Positions 53,409-62,213 of a stretch of DNA of 64,000 bases are shown here, piece by piece. The stretch covers positions 186,001 through 250,000 of the forward strand of contig NZ_JAQPPK010000001.1 in assembly GCF_029952445.1 (NCBI RefSeq), written 5' to 3'. The notes under the pieces are model-generated. The model made no database searches, was not told where the DNA came from, and saw only the letters and a list, made by a program, of their open reading frames with translations. Each line of letters starts with the position of its first letter. The stretch's first letter is position 1. The DNA is from Paenarthrobacter nitroguajacolicus (GTDB lineage Bacteria; Actinomycetota; Actinomycetes; Actinomycetales; Micrococcaceae). A program made the translations under genes and the position numbers.

Positions 53409-55970
53409 TTGCCAGGTTTGAACCTCACGCGCGATGAAGCCGCGAAGCGCGCCGAACTGCTCACCGTCGATTCCTACGACGTCACTCTGGATCTGACCAA
53501 GGGGGCGGATGTGTTCGGGTCCACCACCGTGGTTAAGTTCTCTGCCGTACCGGGATCATCGACGTTCATCGATGCCATCACCCACACGGTCCACAGCGTG
53601 ACGTTGAACGGCACGGACCTCGATCCCGCAGAGGTGTCCGACGGCGTCCGCATCCAGCTGCCGGAGCTGGCGGCGGAGAACGAACTGACAGTCGTGGCCG
53701 ACGCCCCCTACATGAACACCGGCGAAGGCCTCCACCGCTTCGTCGATCCCGTGGACGGGGAAGCCTACCTCTACACCCAGTTCGAAGTTCCGGATTCCCG
53801 GCGAATGTTCGCAGTCTTTGAGCAACCCGACCTGAAGGCCAGCTTCACGTTCAAGGTCACCGCGCCCTCGCACTGGGATGTTGTGTCCAACTCCCCCACC
53901 CCGGTTCCCGTCCAGGCTCCGGCGGCCGCGGACGGTGGCGCACGCTCGGTGTGGGAATTCGCTCCCACTCCCCGGCTATCCTCCTATGTCACTGCCTTGA
54001 TTGCCGGGCCCTACCAGTCGGTCCGCTCGGAGGTCACCAGCTCGGACGGACGGGTCATCCCCCTGGGGGTGTTCGCGCGCAAATCCTTGATGCAATACCT
54101 CGACGCGGACAACATCTTCGAACTCACCCGTCAAGGTTTCGAGTTCTTCGAAGCGCAGTTCGGCTGCCCTTACCCCTTCGAAAAGTACGACCAACTCTTC
54201 GTCCCGGAATTCAACGCCGGAGCCATGGAAAACGCCGGTGCCGTGACCATCCTCGAAGGCTATGTCTTCCGTGGCAAGGTCACCGGCGCGCAGATCGAGC
54301 GGCGTGCCATCACTGTCCTGCACGAGCTGGCCCACATGTGGTTCGGCGACCTCGTCACCATGCGCTGGTGGAACGACCTTTGGCTCAATGAGTCCTTCGC
54401 CGAATACATGTCGCACCTGGCCGCTGTGGAAAACACGGAATTCGACCGCGCATGGACCACCTTTGCCTCCGTGGAGAAGTCCTGGGCTTACAAGCAGGAC
54501 CAACTTCCCACCACCCATCCGATCTTCGCCGAGATCAACAACCTCGAAGACGTCGAGGTCAACTTTGACGGCATCACCTACGCAAAGGGCGCGTCCGTCC
54601 TGCGCCAGCTGGTGGCCTGGGTTGGCCCGGAGCAGTTCATGGCCGGTGTCCGGACCTACTTCGGCAAGCACGCCTGGAAGAACACCGAGCTCGCAGACCT
54701 CATGGTGGAACTGGAAGCAGCATCGGGCCGCGACCTTGACCAGTGGGGCAAGCTTTGGCTCGAAACGGCCGGGGTGAACACTCTTGCCCCTGAACTGAGC
54801 GTCGACGGCGACGGCACCATCACCGGGTTCGCCATCCTCCAGACTGCCATTGAGGAACAACCCACCCTGCGCCCGCACCGCCTCGCTGTGGGCTTCTACA
54901 CTCTTTCCGGTGACGGCAAGCTTGAACGCACCCACCGCGAAGAACTCGACGTCGACGGACCCCGCACCGAGGTTCCTGCCCTGGTGGGCCTGGCCCGCCC
55001 GGACCTGATCCTCCTCAACGACGACGACCTCGCCTACGCCAAAGTCCGGCTCGACCCGGAGAGCCTGGCCACCGCCAAGGCACACCTGAAGGACTTCACG
55101 GCCAGCCTCCCCCGGACATTGGTGTGGGGTTCGGCCTGGGATGCTGCCCGCGATGGCGAAACACCCGCGCGTGGCTACGTGGACCTGGTCCTTTCCAACA
55201 TCGCCCACGAAACCGACTCCTCAGTGATCCTTGTCCAGCTGCGCCAGCTCGCAACCACGTTGACCTACTACGTTGCGGCCGAACACAAGCTGGATACGAC
55301 CGTTGCGGCCGCCGATAGGCTGTGGGAGCTCGCGTCCTCGGTGGAGGCCGGCTCGGATGCCCAGTTGCAGTTTGCGAAGTCCTACGCGCAGCTCGCCCGC
55401 AGCGGTGCGCAACTGGACCGCATCCAGGGGCTGTTGGAAGGAACGGACACACTCAATGGCCTCACCATCGACCAGGACATGCGCTGGGAGCTCCTGACGG
55501 CCCTGGTCGCCGGTGGACGTGAAGGCCAGGAACGGATTGACGCCGAGCTTGCCCGGGACAACACTTCAAATGGCCAGAACGCTGCGGCGCAGGCAAAGGC
55601 CGCCATCCCCACTGCGGAAGCCAAAGCGGCGGCTTGGGACTCGATCGTGGTCAAGGGAGACCTTTCCAACGCGCTGCAGGCCTCAGCCGTGGCGGGCTTC
55701 ATGCGGGTGCCCGACACCGCCCTCCTGGAACCCTACGCGGAGAAGTACTTCCAGGCCGTGCCCGGCATCGTCAAGGAGAGGACACACGCCCTTGCCCAGC
55801 AGATCGTTGTGGGCCTCTACCCGGCCCAGCTAACAACCCAGGCCACGGTGGACCGGACCGATGAATTCCTTGCCGGGCTCCCGGAGGAAAGCGCGGCCCT
55901 TCGCCGCATGATGCTGGAAAACCGCGACGGCGTGGCCCGCGCGCTGCGTGCACGGGCAGCTGACGCCTAA
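53409..55970 (+). CDS. pepN: Aminopeptidase N (M1 family)
   Basis: An 853-residue zinc metallopeptidase that removes N-terminal residues from peptides. The exopeptidase motif GAMEN is near residues 273-277, and the zinc site HELAH is at about 305-309 with the third ligand Glu in NESFAEY near 328. The long C-terminal ERAP-like helical domain is complete. The start is TTG at 53409 with GGAGG 6 bp upstream, which decides the start over any later ATG. It is cytosolic, with no signal peptide. Confidence 0.97.
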   Translation: MPGLNLTRDEAAKRAELLTVDSYDVTLDLTKGADVFGSTTVVKFSAVPGSSTFIDAITHTVHSVTLNGTDLDPAEVSDGVRIQLPELAAENELTVVADAPYMNTGEGLHRFVDPVDGEAYLYTQFEVPDSRRMFAVFEQPDLKASFTFKVTAPSHWDVVSNSPTPVPVQAPAAADGGARSVWEFAPTPRLSSYVTALIAGPYQSVRSEVTSSDGRVIPLGVFARKSLMQYLDADNIFELTRQGFEFFEAQFGCPYPFEKYDQLFVPEFNAGAMENAGAVTILEGYVFRGKVTGAQIERRAITVLHELAHMWFGDLVTMRWWNDLWLNESFAEYMSHLAAVENTEFDRAWTTFASVEKSWAYKQDQLPTTHPIFAEINNLEDVEVNFDGITYAKGASVLRQLVAWVGPEQFMAGVRTYFGKHAWKNTELADLMVELEAASGRDLDQWGKLWLETAGVNTLAPELSVDGDGTITGFAILQTAIEEQPTLRPHRLAVGFYTLSGDGKLERTHREELDVDGPRTEVPALVGLARPDLILLNDDDLAYAKVRLDPESLATAKAHLKDFTASLPRTLVWGSAWDAARDGETPARGYVDLVLSNIAHETDSSVILVQLRQLATTLTYYVAAEHKLDTTVAAADRLWELASSVEAGSDAQLQFAKSYAQLARSGAQLDRIQGLLEGTDTLNGLTIDQDMRWELLTALVAGGREGQERIDAELARDNTSNGQNAAAQAKAAIPTAEAKAAAWDSIVVKGDLSNALQASAVAGFMRVPDTALLEPYAEKYFQAVPGIVKERTHALAQQIVVGLYPAQLTTQATVDRTDEFLAGLPEESAALRRMMLENRDGVARALRARAADA

Positions 55971-55984
55971 GACGCGCTGCTTGA

Positions 55985-56043
55985 CCCATGCGGACAGTCA
56001 CTGGCCAGCGCCCGTAGGGCTCTGGCTAAACTGTCCGCATGGG
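55985..56043 (+). promoter_or_regulatory. 14-bp inverted repeat whose right arm contains the osmC start codon
   Basis: CCCATGCGGACAGT (55985-55998) and its exact complement ACTGTCCGCATGGG (56030-56043) are 31 bp apart. The right arm covers the osmC ATG at 56039. A transcript crossing it could fold and hide the start codon; as DNA it could be an operator. The left arm starts 15 bp past the pepN stop. Confidence 0.7.
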
Positions 56044-56518
56044 CCTCAACGAACATCATTACGCGCTCACTGTCCGCTGGACCGGAAACCTCGGGGAGGG
56101 CACGGCCGGCTACCGGGCCTACTCACGGGACCACGACGTCGAAATTCCCGGCCTCCCAACCCTAAAGGGTTCTGCCGATCCGACGTTCCATGGAGACCGC
56201 GAACGTTACAACCCTGAGCAACTGCTGCTCGCCGCGCTCTCCCAATGCCACATGCTGTCCTTCCTCCATGTCGCGGTGAAGCACGGCGTGGTGGTCACGG
56301 AATACCAGGACAACGCCGAAGGCCTCATGAAGCTCAATCGGGACGGCAGCGGACAATTCGAAAGCGTCACGCTCAAACCGAACGTCACCATCGCGGATCC
56401 CTCGCACGCCTCCTTGATGACGCAACTGCATCATGAAGCCAACCAGGTCTGTTTCATCGCCCGAAGCGTCAACTTCCCTGTTCACCACGAACCAGTCACG
56501 ACGGCGGCAGCCGCCTAA
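56039..56518 (+). CDS. OsmC-family peroxiredoxin-like protein
   Basis: A 159-residue OsmC-type thiol peroxidase. The two redox cysteines are at about residue 70 (ALSQCHMLSFLHVAV) and 138 (EANQVCFIARSVNFPV). It starts with a strand-rich region (HHYALTVRWTGN). OsmC proteins remove organic hydroperoxides. ATG at 56039 lies inside the right arm of an inverted repeat, and no clear Shine-Dalgarno is present, so start access may be controlled by RNA structure. Its TAA stop overlaps the converging gene by 4 bp (CTAA). Confidence 0.92.
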   Translation: MGLNEHHYALTVRWTGNLGEGTAGYRAYSRDHDVEIPGLPTLKGSADPTFHGDRERYNPEQLLLAALSQCHMLSFLHVAVKHGVVVTEYQDNAEGLMKLNRDGSGQFESVTLKPNVTIADPSHASLMTQLHHEANQVCFIARSVNFPVHHEPVTTAAAA

Positions 56519-57513
56519 CGCTGCTGCTCCCGCCAAAGTGCCCCGAGCTTCTGTTCGGTTCCGCGGCTGAGGCCGGCTTTGCGCTCCCTGCCCAATCCCC
56601 GCCTCCGCTCATCCTCAAGAGTGGCTTCAAGGGTTTCCTGCCACGGCCGCAAACGCATGCCCCGCTCCCGGGCTGCCCGGTTGGAGCGCGCCTGGAAGCC
56701 GCCATGGTCCGGCGGCAGCCATAGCGGCAACGAATCGGGACCAGCCCAGTAATTCACGCCTTGTTCGACGAGCCAGCCTGGATCGGGCTGGATGACACCT
56801 TCTCCGCCAAATCCTGCCGCAGCCTGGCTTTCGGCAATGTAGTCCCCGAACTTCACTACATCGCCAAGGGCGTTGTACGCCCCGGTGATCCCATCTTCCG
56901 CTGCCCGTAGAACCCACGCCGCCAGATCCCTGACATCAATGATCTGGGTGGGAGCGTCCGCGATATCCGGTACCAGCACTGTGCCGGAGCCCAGCGCGAA
57001 ACGAGCCGGCCAATAGCCGTAGCGGTCACTGGAATCGCCCGGGCCGCCAATCAATCCCGCCCGGACCACATGGGCTTTATCCCCCACCATGGCCGTTGTC
57101 TGTTTCTCGATGGCCGACTTCGACTCCCCATATGTCTCCGGCGTGCCGTGCTGGCCCATTGGCAACGGTTCCAGCAGGGCAGCACCCTCATCTGCGCCGG
57201 GGGTTGAAGGGTCCGAATACACGGAGCAACTTGAAACGAACGTCCAATGCTTCGCTGCGGCTCCGAGTACTTCCAGGGCAGCCTGCGCCTGCAGAGGATC
57301 CCTGGCCACCTCCACCACCGCATCCCAGGCGCCGTCGAGGTCTGCGAAGGCCGCGGCACCCACGGCGCGATCGCCCCTGACCCAGGTGGCGCCGTCGGGC
57401 GGGGTGGCCGAAGTACCCCGGGCGAAACAGGTGACATCATGCCCGGCGGCCACAGCCTGCCGGGCGATTTCTGCTGACAGGAAGGCGGTACCGCCAAGGA
57501 CCAGGATGCGCAT
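56515..57513 (-). CDS. NAD-dependent epimerase/dehydratase-like protein
   Basis: A 332-residue Rossmann-fold protein of the extended SDR class. The N-terminus is MRILVLGGTAFLSAEIARQ, a slightly degenerate GxxGxxG, with a YGESKSAIE active site (Tyr and Lys) and a FVSSCSVY strand. Similar proteins include actinobacterial NAD-dependent epimerase-type proteins with undefined substrate. The C-terminus is a charged helical tail. ATG at 57513. Confidence 0.87.
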   Translation of the reverse strand: MRILVLGGTAFLSAEIARQAVAAGHDVTCFARGTSATPPDGATWVRGDRAVGAAAFADLDGAWDAVVEVARDPLQAQAALEVLGAAAKHWTFVSSCSVYSDPSTPGADEGAALLEPLPMGQHGTPETYGESKSAIEKQTTAMVGDKAHVVRAGLIGGPGDSSDRYGYWPARFALGSGTVLVPDIADAPTQIIDVRDLAAWVLRAAEDGITGAYNALGDVVKFGDYIAESQAAAGFGGEGVIQPDPGWLVEQGVNYWAGPDSLPLWLPPDHGGFQARSNRAARERGMRLRPWQETLEATLEDERRRGLGRERKAGLSRGTEQKLGALWREQQR

Positions 57514-57600
57514 ACCGTCACGTTACGGCGCTAGGGTTAAAGGTGGACAGAGTGTTCCGCGCCCGGCGAACACGGGCCGACCCCAAGGAGTTATTCCACT

Positions 57601-58299
57601 TTGACCTTCATCCCCCTTGCGGAAGCCATCAACATCGAACCCGAAAAGATCGACCTCGTTTCAATCCTGATCACAGTGGGCGTAGGCCTGGCTGTGTGGA
57701 TCGTGGCTCGTTTCATCATCCTGCGCATCACTCGGCGAGTGTCCGCGGGCAGCTCCTTCTTCAAGAAACCGCACTTCAAGTGGGTGCAACCAGCAATCCG
57801 CGCGCTGGACCACGAACGCCGCTCACAACGGGCCGAAACCATCGGCTCCCTGCTGACGAGCCTGGTGAGCGTCATTGTGGTGGTGATCGTGATCATCTAC
57901 GTCCTGAAGTACATGAACGTGGACGTGGCTCCCCTGCTCACCAGCGTCGGAATCCTGGGTGTTGCCATAGGTTTCGGAGCCCAGCAGCTGATCCGCGATT
58001 TCCTCGCCGGCATCTTCATTACCATCGAAGACCAGTACGGAATCGGCGACGTGATCGTCACCAGCGAAGTCATTGGTACCGTTGAGTCCGTTGGCCTGCG
58101 CATCACCCGCGTCCGCGCCGAAGACGGAGCCATCTGGTACCTGCGGAACGGCGAAATCCTGAGGGTTGGAAACCGTTCCCAAGGGGACTACGTGCCGCTG
58201 GAGTCACCGGACGACAACAACGAACCCGGCGCCTCAGCCGCGCCGGTCACAGCGGGCGCGCCCCGCGTCGTCAAAGCCGAGGAGAAGTCCAATGAGTAA
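57601..58299 (+). CDS. MscS-type small-conductance mechanosensitive channel
   Basis: A 232-residue channel with two or three helices: IDLVSILITVGVGLAVWIVARFIIL, then LLTSLVSVIVVVIVIIYVLKYM, then pore-lining GILGVAIGFGAQQLIRDFLAG. The pore sequence is that of MscS TM3, followed by the beta domain (DVIVTSEVIGTVESVGLRITRVR). The protein is shorter than E. coli MscS, and its tail is Pro/Ala/Glu-rich. The start is TTG at 57601 with AGGAG 9 bp upstream. It overlaps the truncated haemoglobin gene by 8 bp. Confidence 0.94.
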   Translation: MTFIPLAEAINIEPEKIDLVSILITVGVGLAVWIVARFIILRITRRVSAGSSFFKKPHFKWVQPAIRALDHERRSQRAETIGSLLTSLVSVIVVVIVIIYVLKYMNVDVAPLLTSVGILGVAIGFGAQQLIRDFLAGIFITIEDQYGIGDVIVTSEVIGTVESVGLRITRVRAEDGAIWYLRNGEILRVGNRSQGDYVPLESPDDNNEPGASAAPVTAGAPRVVKAEEKSNE

Positions 58300-58774
58300 C
58301 ACCCAGGGCGGGGAGCCGCAGTCACCTGCGGCGGGTCCCCGGCGCCAGCTGATGCAGAACGATCCCTTCAGCCAGCCCGCCTATACAGACAGCTTCTACG
58401 CCGCCGTCGGTGGGCACGAAACGTTCGTGAAGCTCATTGATGTGTTCTACGACGGCGTCGCGACGGATCCGCTCTTGCGCCCCATGTATCCGGAAGAAGA
58501 CCTTGGCCCTGCCAAGCGCCGCTTCCTGATGTTCCTGGAGCAGTACTGGGGTGGGCCAACCACCTACGGCGAAGAGCGGGGCCACCCGCGCCTGCGCATG
58601 AGGCACATGCCCTTCCAGGTGACGCCGGAAGCCAAGGACCGGTGGCTGTTCCACATGCGCACGGCCGTGGACTCGCTGGAACTGTCCCCCTTGCATGAGG
58701 GGACGTTGTGGGACTACATGGAGCGGGCTGCCCTGACCATGGTCAACAGCCCCTCAGCGGGTCCCCGAAACTAG
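58292..58774 (+). CDS. glbO: Group II truncated haemoglobin (GlbO)
   Basis: A 160-residue globin of the trHbO class that binds O2 or NO in the cytosol. Family residues seen are Tyr53 (B10; FYDGV), Tyr66 (PMYPEEDL), proximal His105 (HPRLRMRHMPF) and Trp118 (KDRWLFHM, the G8 Trp). The N-terminal extension of about 25 residues is Gln/Pro-rich. ATG at 58292 has GAGGAG 7 bp upstream and overlaps the mscS end by 8 bp, so translation is coupled. The stop overlaps the converging gene in CTAG. Confidence 0.95.
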   Translation: MSNTQGGEPQSPAAGPRRQLMQNDPFSQPAYTDSFYAAVGGHETFVKLIDVFYDGVATDPLLRPMYPEEDLGPAKRRFLMFLEQYWGGPTTYGEERGHPRLRMRHMPFQVTPEAKDRWLFHMRTAVDSLELSPLHEGTLWDYMERAALTMVNSPSAGPRN

Positions 58775-59448
58775 CCTGGGAACCCGAGGCCGAGCCCCGC
58801 GCCTGTGCGCACCAGCACATGGCCGCGGGGCCCGCTCAGCCGGTACCATCGTCCGTTCCGGAAGACCCGTTGGGCGCCATCGCCCAGGAATCCCAATGCG
58901 AAAGCAGCAAACGCGGCTCCGGCGGGCAAAGTGCCCTCGCCGGGAAGCTCCCGGCCCCACACGGCAGCCCTCGCGGTATTGACCACCGCGGCACCAGCCG
59001 AGGCCGGAATGACGCCGGCCACCTCGGCGATGCCCGCCTCTGCGGCCGCCTTTAGCTCGGCGTCGGATATTGTGCCCTGGGCCTCCCAGCCGCTGCGCGG
59101 CGCGCCCACGCCTGCCCACGATTCAGAAACGGTCGACGGCGGGATGGGCAGTTCCACATCATTGGCACCCGAGCGGGCCAACCGGTCCATGACGGACGCG
59201 AGCGTTACCGTCACATCCGCACTCGCAGGTTCAGCCAGCGCCATGGTCCTCAAGCCGAGGATGGTCGGCGTCGATTCACCCAGGATCCGGGGCCGGAGAA
59301 CGCACACATAGGCGGCAAGGACGTTGCCTGCGGCCTGAAGCCGGATGGCGCCGTCGTCAATGCTTTTTGCCCGGGTGGCGAAGGTCCGCAAATCGGCGAG
59401 GTCCCGGGGATCGGCGAAGCGGAAGGACTGGGTCAAGACGTCTGTCAC
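58771..59448 (-). CDS. Conserved hypothetical protein, membrane-free, Ala-rich
   Basis: A 225-residue protein of unknown function. Starting at GTG 59448 it reads MTDVLTQSFRFADPRDLADLRTFATRAKSIDDGAIRLQAAGNVLAAYVCVLRPR, with later DVELPIPPSTVSESWAGVGAPRSGWEAQG and FNGR-like FRNGRWYRLSGPRGHVLVRTG at the end. The blocks look ordered rather than low complexity. I recall similar proteins next to glbO in actinobacteria but no function. It converges on glbO with a 4-bp stop overlap (CTAG) and is divergent from tesB. Confidence 0.75.
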   Translation of the reverse strand: MTDVLTQSFRFADPRDLADLRTFATRAKSIDDGAIRLQAAGNVLAAYVCVLRPRILGESTPTILGLRTMALAEPASADVTVTLASVMDRLARSGANDVELPIPPSTVSESWAGVGAPRSGWEAQGTISDAELKAAAEAGIAEVAGVIPASAGAAVVNTARAAVWGRELPGEGTLPAGAAFAAFALGFLGDGAQRVFRNGRWYRLSGPRGHVLVRTGAGLGLGFPG

Positions 59449-59511
59449 ATCATCGACTCTACCGGCATGTCCCCGGTTGAGCGGGGTCGGGGCGGCGTCT
59501 AAAGTCGAACC

Positions 59512-60417
59512 ATGACTGAGACGAACGCTGGCCTCCAGGTGGAAGCACCCGCAGAAGACCCCATGGAAGTGCTGATCGGCCTGCTGGACCTCGGCGACTT
59601 CGACGGTGCCCGGACCAACGAGGACATCTTCCTGGGCCCGTCCCAGAAACAGCCAAGGCACCGCGTTTTTGGTGGACAGGTCCTGGCCCAGTCGATGATG
59701 GCGGGGATGCGGACCGTGGAGCCGGACAGGGTGGCACATTCCATGCACGGCTACTTCCTGCGTCCGGGCGATGCAAACAAGCCCATCACCTTCGGCGTTG
59801 AGCGGCTGCGCGATGGCAGGTCCTTCTCCGCCCGACGCGTCCATGCCTACCAGGACGGCGTCCCGATCCTGTCCATGATCGCCTCCTTCCAAGTGGAAGA
59901 TGAAGGCTTGGATCATCAAGCGTCCATGCCCGAAGGCATTCCGGACCCGGAGACTCTGCCCAGCACAGCGGAGCTGTTGTCGCACTTTGACCACCCGTTG
60001 GCCCGCCATATGTCCTCCGAGCGCCCCTTCGATGTACGCCACATCGATCCCGCGCTCTACGTCTTCCCGCCGAGCGAGCATGTGGCTACCAATGCGGTGT
60101 GGATGAAAACCATGGGGCCTCTCCCGGATGATCCCAAGCTGCACGTCGCCGCCTTGGCTTACGCCAGCGACTACACCCTGCTCGAACCCATCCTCCGCAA
60201 ACACGGACTCTCCTGGATGACGCCCGGCATGAGTGTAGCCAGCCTCGACCACGCCATGTGGTGGCACCGGCCGGTCAAGGTGGACGAATGGATGTTGTAC
60301 GTCCAGGAGTCCCCCAGCGCCCAGGGAGCACGGGGTCTGGCCACCGGCCGTATCTTTAACCGCGACGGCGTGCACGTCGCCACCGTGGCCCAGGAGGGCA
60401 TGGTCAGGATTCCGTAG
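59512..60417 (+). CDS. tesB: Acyl-CoA thioesterase II (TesB)
   Basis: A 301-residue double hot-dog thioesterase that hydrolyses medium- and long-chain acyl-CoA. Family marks are VFGGQVLAQSMMAG with the FGGQV motif in the first hot dog, LRPGDANKPI, and DHAMWWHRPV in the second hot dog, where the catalytic Asp lies. ATG at 59512. A bidirectional terminator follows 16 bp past the stop. Confidence 0.95.
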   Translation: MTETNAGLQVEAPAEDPMEVLIGLLDLGDFDGARTNEDIFLGPSQKQPRHRVFGGQVLAQSMMAGMRTVEPDRVAHSMHGYFLRPGDANKPITFGVERLRDGRSFSARRVHAYQDGVPILSMIASFQVEDEGLDHQASMPEGIPDPETLPSTAELLSHFDHPLARHMSSERPFDVRHIDPALYVFPPSEHVATNAVWMKTMGPLPDDPKLHVAALAYASDYTLLEPILRKHGLSWMTPGMSVASLDHAMWWHRPVKVDEWMLYVQESPSAQGARGLATGRIFNRDGVHVATVAQEGMVRIP

Positions 60418-60432
60418 GCTGACGAGACAAAA

Positions 60433-60465
60433 GAAGAGGCCGGTCCAGCAGGGACCGGCCTCTTC
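60433..60465. terminator. Bidirectional terminator between tesB and ettA
   Basis: GAAGAGGCCGGTCC and its exact complement form a 14-bp stem with a 5-nt loop, with an A-rich run before and GTTT after. It serves two convergent genes. Confidence 0.88.
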
Positions 60466-60474
60466 GTTTATGTA

Positions 60475-62157
60475 TTAGTCGCGGGTGAGGCGACGGTGCG
60501 TCACGCGGTGCGGCTTGGCGGCATCCGGGCCCAGGCGCTCCACCTTGTTCTGCTCGTAGGAGTCGAAGTTGCCCTCGAACCAGTACCACCTGGACGGGTT
60601 CTCGTCGTCACCTTCGTAGGCCAGGATGTGGGTTGCCACCCGGTCCAGGAACCAGCGGTCGTGGGAAACCACCACGGCGCAGCCCGGGAACTCAAGAAGC
60701 GCGTTCTCAAGGCTGCTCAGGGTTTCGACGTCGAGGTCGTTGGTAGGTTCGTCAAGGAGCAGGAGGTTGCCACCCTGCTTGAGCGTCAATGCCAGGTTGA
60801 GGCGGTTGCGCTCACCACCGGAGAGGACACCGGCCTTCTTCTGCTGGTCCGGTCCCTTGAACCCGAAGGCGGAAACGTACGCACGCGAAGGCATTTCGAC
60901 CTGGCCCACCTGGATGAAGTCATGGCCTTCAGAAACAACTTCCCAGAGGGACTTGTTGGGGTCGATACCGCCACGGGACTGGTCGACGTAGGAGATCTTG
61001 ACGGACTCGCCGATCTTGAGCTCACCGCCGTCCAGGGGCTCCATGCCGACGATCGTCTTGAACAGCGTGGACTTACCCACACCGTTCGGTCCGATGACGC
61101 CCACAATGCCGTTGCGCGGCAGGGAGAAGGAAAGATCTTCGATCAAAACGCGGTCATCGAAGCCCTTCTTCAGGTCCTTGGCCTCGATCACCAGGGAACC
61201 CAGACGCGGTCCCGGCGGAATCTGGATCTCTTCGAAGTCCAGCTTGCGCGTGCGCTCGGCCTCCGCAGCCATTTCCTCGTAGCGGGCCAGGCGGGCCTTG
61301 GACTTGGTCTGGCGGCCCTTGGCGTTGGAGCGCACCCACTCAAGTTCCTCGGTAAGGCGCTTGGACAGCTTCGCGTCCTTCTTGCCCTGGACCTCAAGGC
61401 GGGCCTTCTTCTTCTCCAGGTAGGTGGAGTAGTTGCCCTCGTACGGGTACAGGTGACCGCGGTCAACTTCGGCGATCCACTCAGCCACGTGGTCCAGGAA
61501 GTAACGGTCGTGAGTCACGGCAAGGACAGCGCCCGGGTACTGGGAAAGGTGCTGCTCGAGCCATAGAACGCTTTCGGCGTCCAAGTGGTTGGTGGGCTCA
61601 TCGAGAAGCAGGAGGTCGGGCTTCTGCAGCAGGAGCTTGCACAACGCCACGCGGCGACGCTCACCACCGGAAAGCACGGTGACGTCTGAATCGGCAGGCG
61701 GGCACCGCAGAGCGTCCATCGCCTGTTCGAGCTGGGAATCGATGTCCCAGGCATCAGCAGCATCAATGGCTTCCTGGAGCTTGCCCATCTCATCCAGGAG
61801 GGTGTCATAGTCCGCGTCGGGGTTGGCCATCTCTTCGGAGATCTCGTTGAAACGCTGGATCTTGCCGTAGATCTCGCCAACGCCTTCCTGGACATTGCCC
61901 AGAACGGTCTTCTCCTCGTTCAGCGGCGGTTCCTGCAAGAGGATGCCCACGGTGTAACCGGGGCTCAGGCGGGCCTCGCCGTTGGAAGGGGTGTCCAGGC
62001 CGGCCATGATCTTCAGGATGGTGGACTTACCAGCACCGTTCGGGCCCACAACGCCGATCTTCGCGCCGGGGTAGAACGACATGCTGACATCGTCCAGAAT
62101 AAGTTTGTCGCCAACGGCCTTGCGAGCCTTGGTCATCGTGTAAATGAATTCCGCCAT
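60475..62157 (-). CDS. ettA: ABC-F protein EttA (energy-dependent translational throttle)
   Basis: A 560-residue ABC-F ATPase with no membrane segment. Two ATPase domains each carry Walker A (GPNGAGKST and GPNGVGKST), signature (LSGGERRRVALC and LSGGERNRLNLA) and Walker B (LLLDEPTNHLD and LLLDEPTNDLD). The charged linker between them (YSTYLEKKKARLEVQGKK) is the P-site tRNA interaction motif. It controls translation elongation at low energy. ATG at 62157 (MAEFIYTMTKARKAVGDKLI) is the family start; the upstream frame is not. Confidence 0.96.
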   Translation of the reverse strand: MAEFIYTMTKARKAVGDKLILDDVSMSFYPGAKIGVVGPNGAGKSTILKIMAGLDTPSNGEARLSPGYTVGILLQEPPLNEEKTVLGNVQEGVGEIYGKIQRFNEISEEMANPDADYDTLLDEMGKLQEAIDAADAWDIDSQLEQAMDALRCPPADSDVTVLSGGERRRVALCKLLLQKPDLLLLDEPTNHLDAESVLWLEQHLSQYPGAVLAVTHDRYFLDHVAEWIAEVDRGHLYPYEGNYSTYLEKKKARLEVQGKKDAKLSKRLTEELEWVRSNAKGRQTKSKARLARYEEMAAEAERTRKLDFEEIQIPPGPRLGSLVIEAKDLKKGFDDRVLIEDLSFSLPRNGIVGVIGPNGVGKSTLFKTIVGMEPLDGGELKIGESVKISYVDQSRGGIDPNKSLWEVVSEGHDFIQVGQVEMPSRAYVSAFGFKGPDQQKKAGVLSGGERNRLNLALTLKQGGNLLLLDEPTNDLDVETLSSLENALLEFPGCAVVVSHDRWFLDRVATHILAYEGDDENPSRWYWFEGNFDSYEQNKVERLGPDAAKPHRVTHRRLTRD

Positions 62158-62213
62158 GCCCTTAAATCTAATGGGTAGGCGTACAGAACTCACATTCGTT
62201 GCCGGCGACAGCG

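Noticed and set aside
59449..60375. Upstream extension of the hypothetical gene that ends at 58771
   Set aside because: It is antisense to tesB; the conserved-looking sequence begins at the GTG at 59448.
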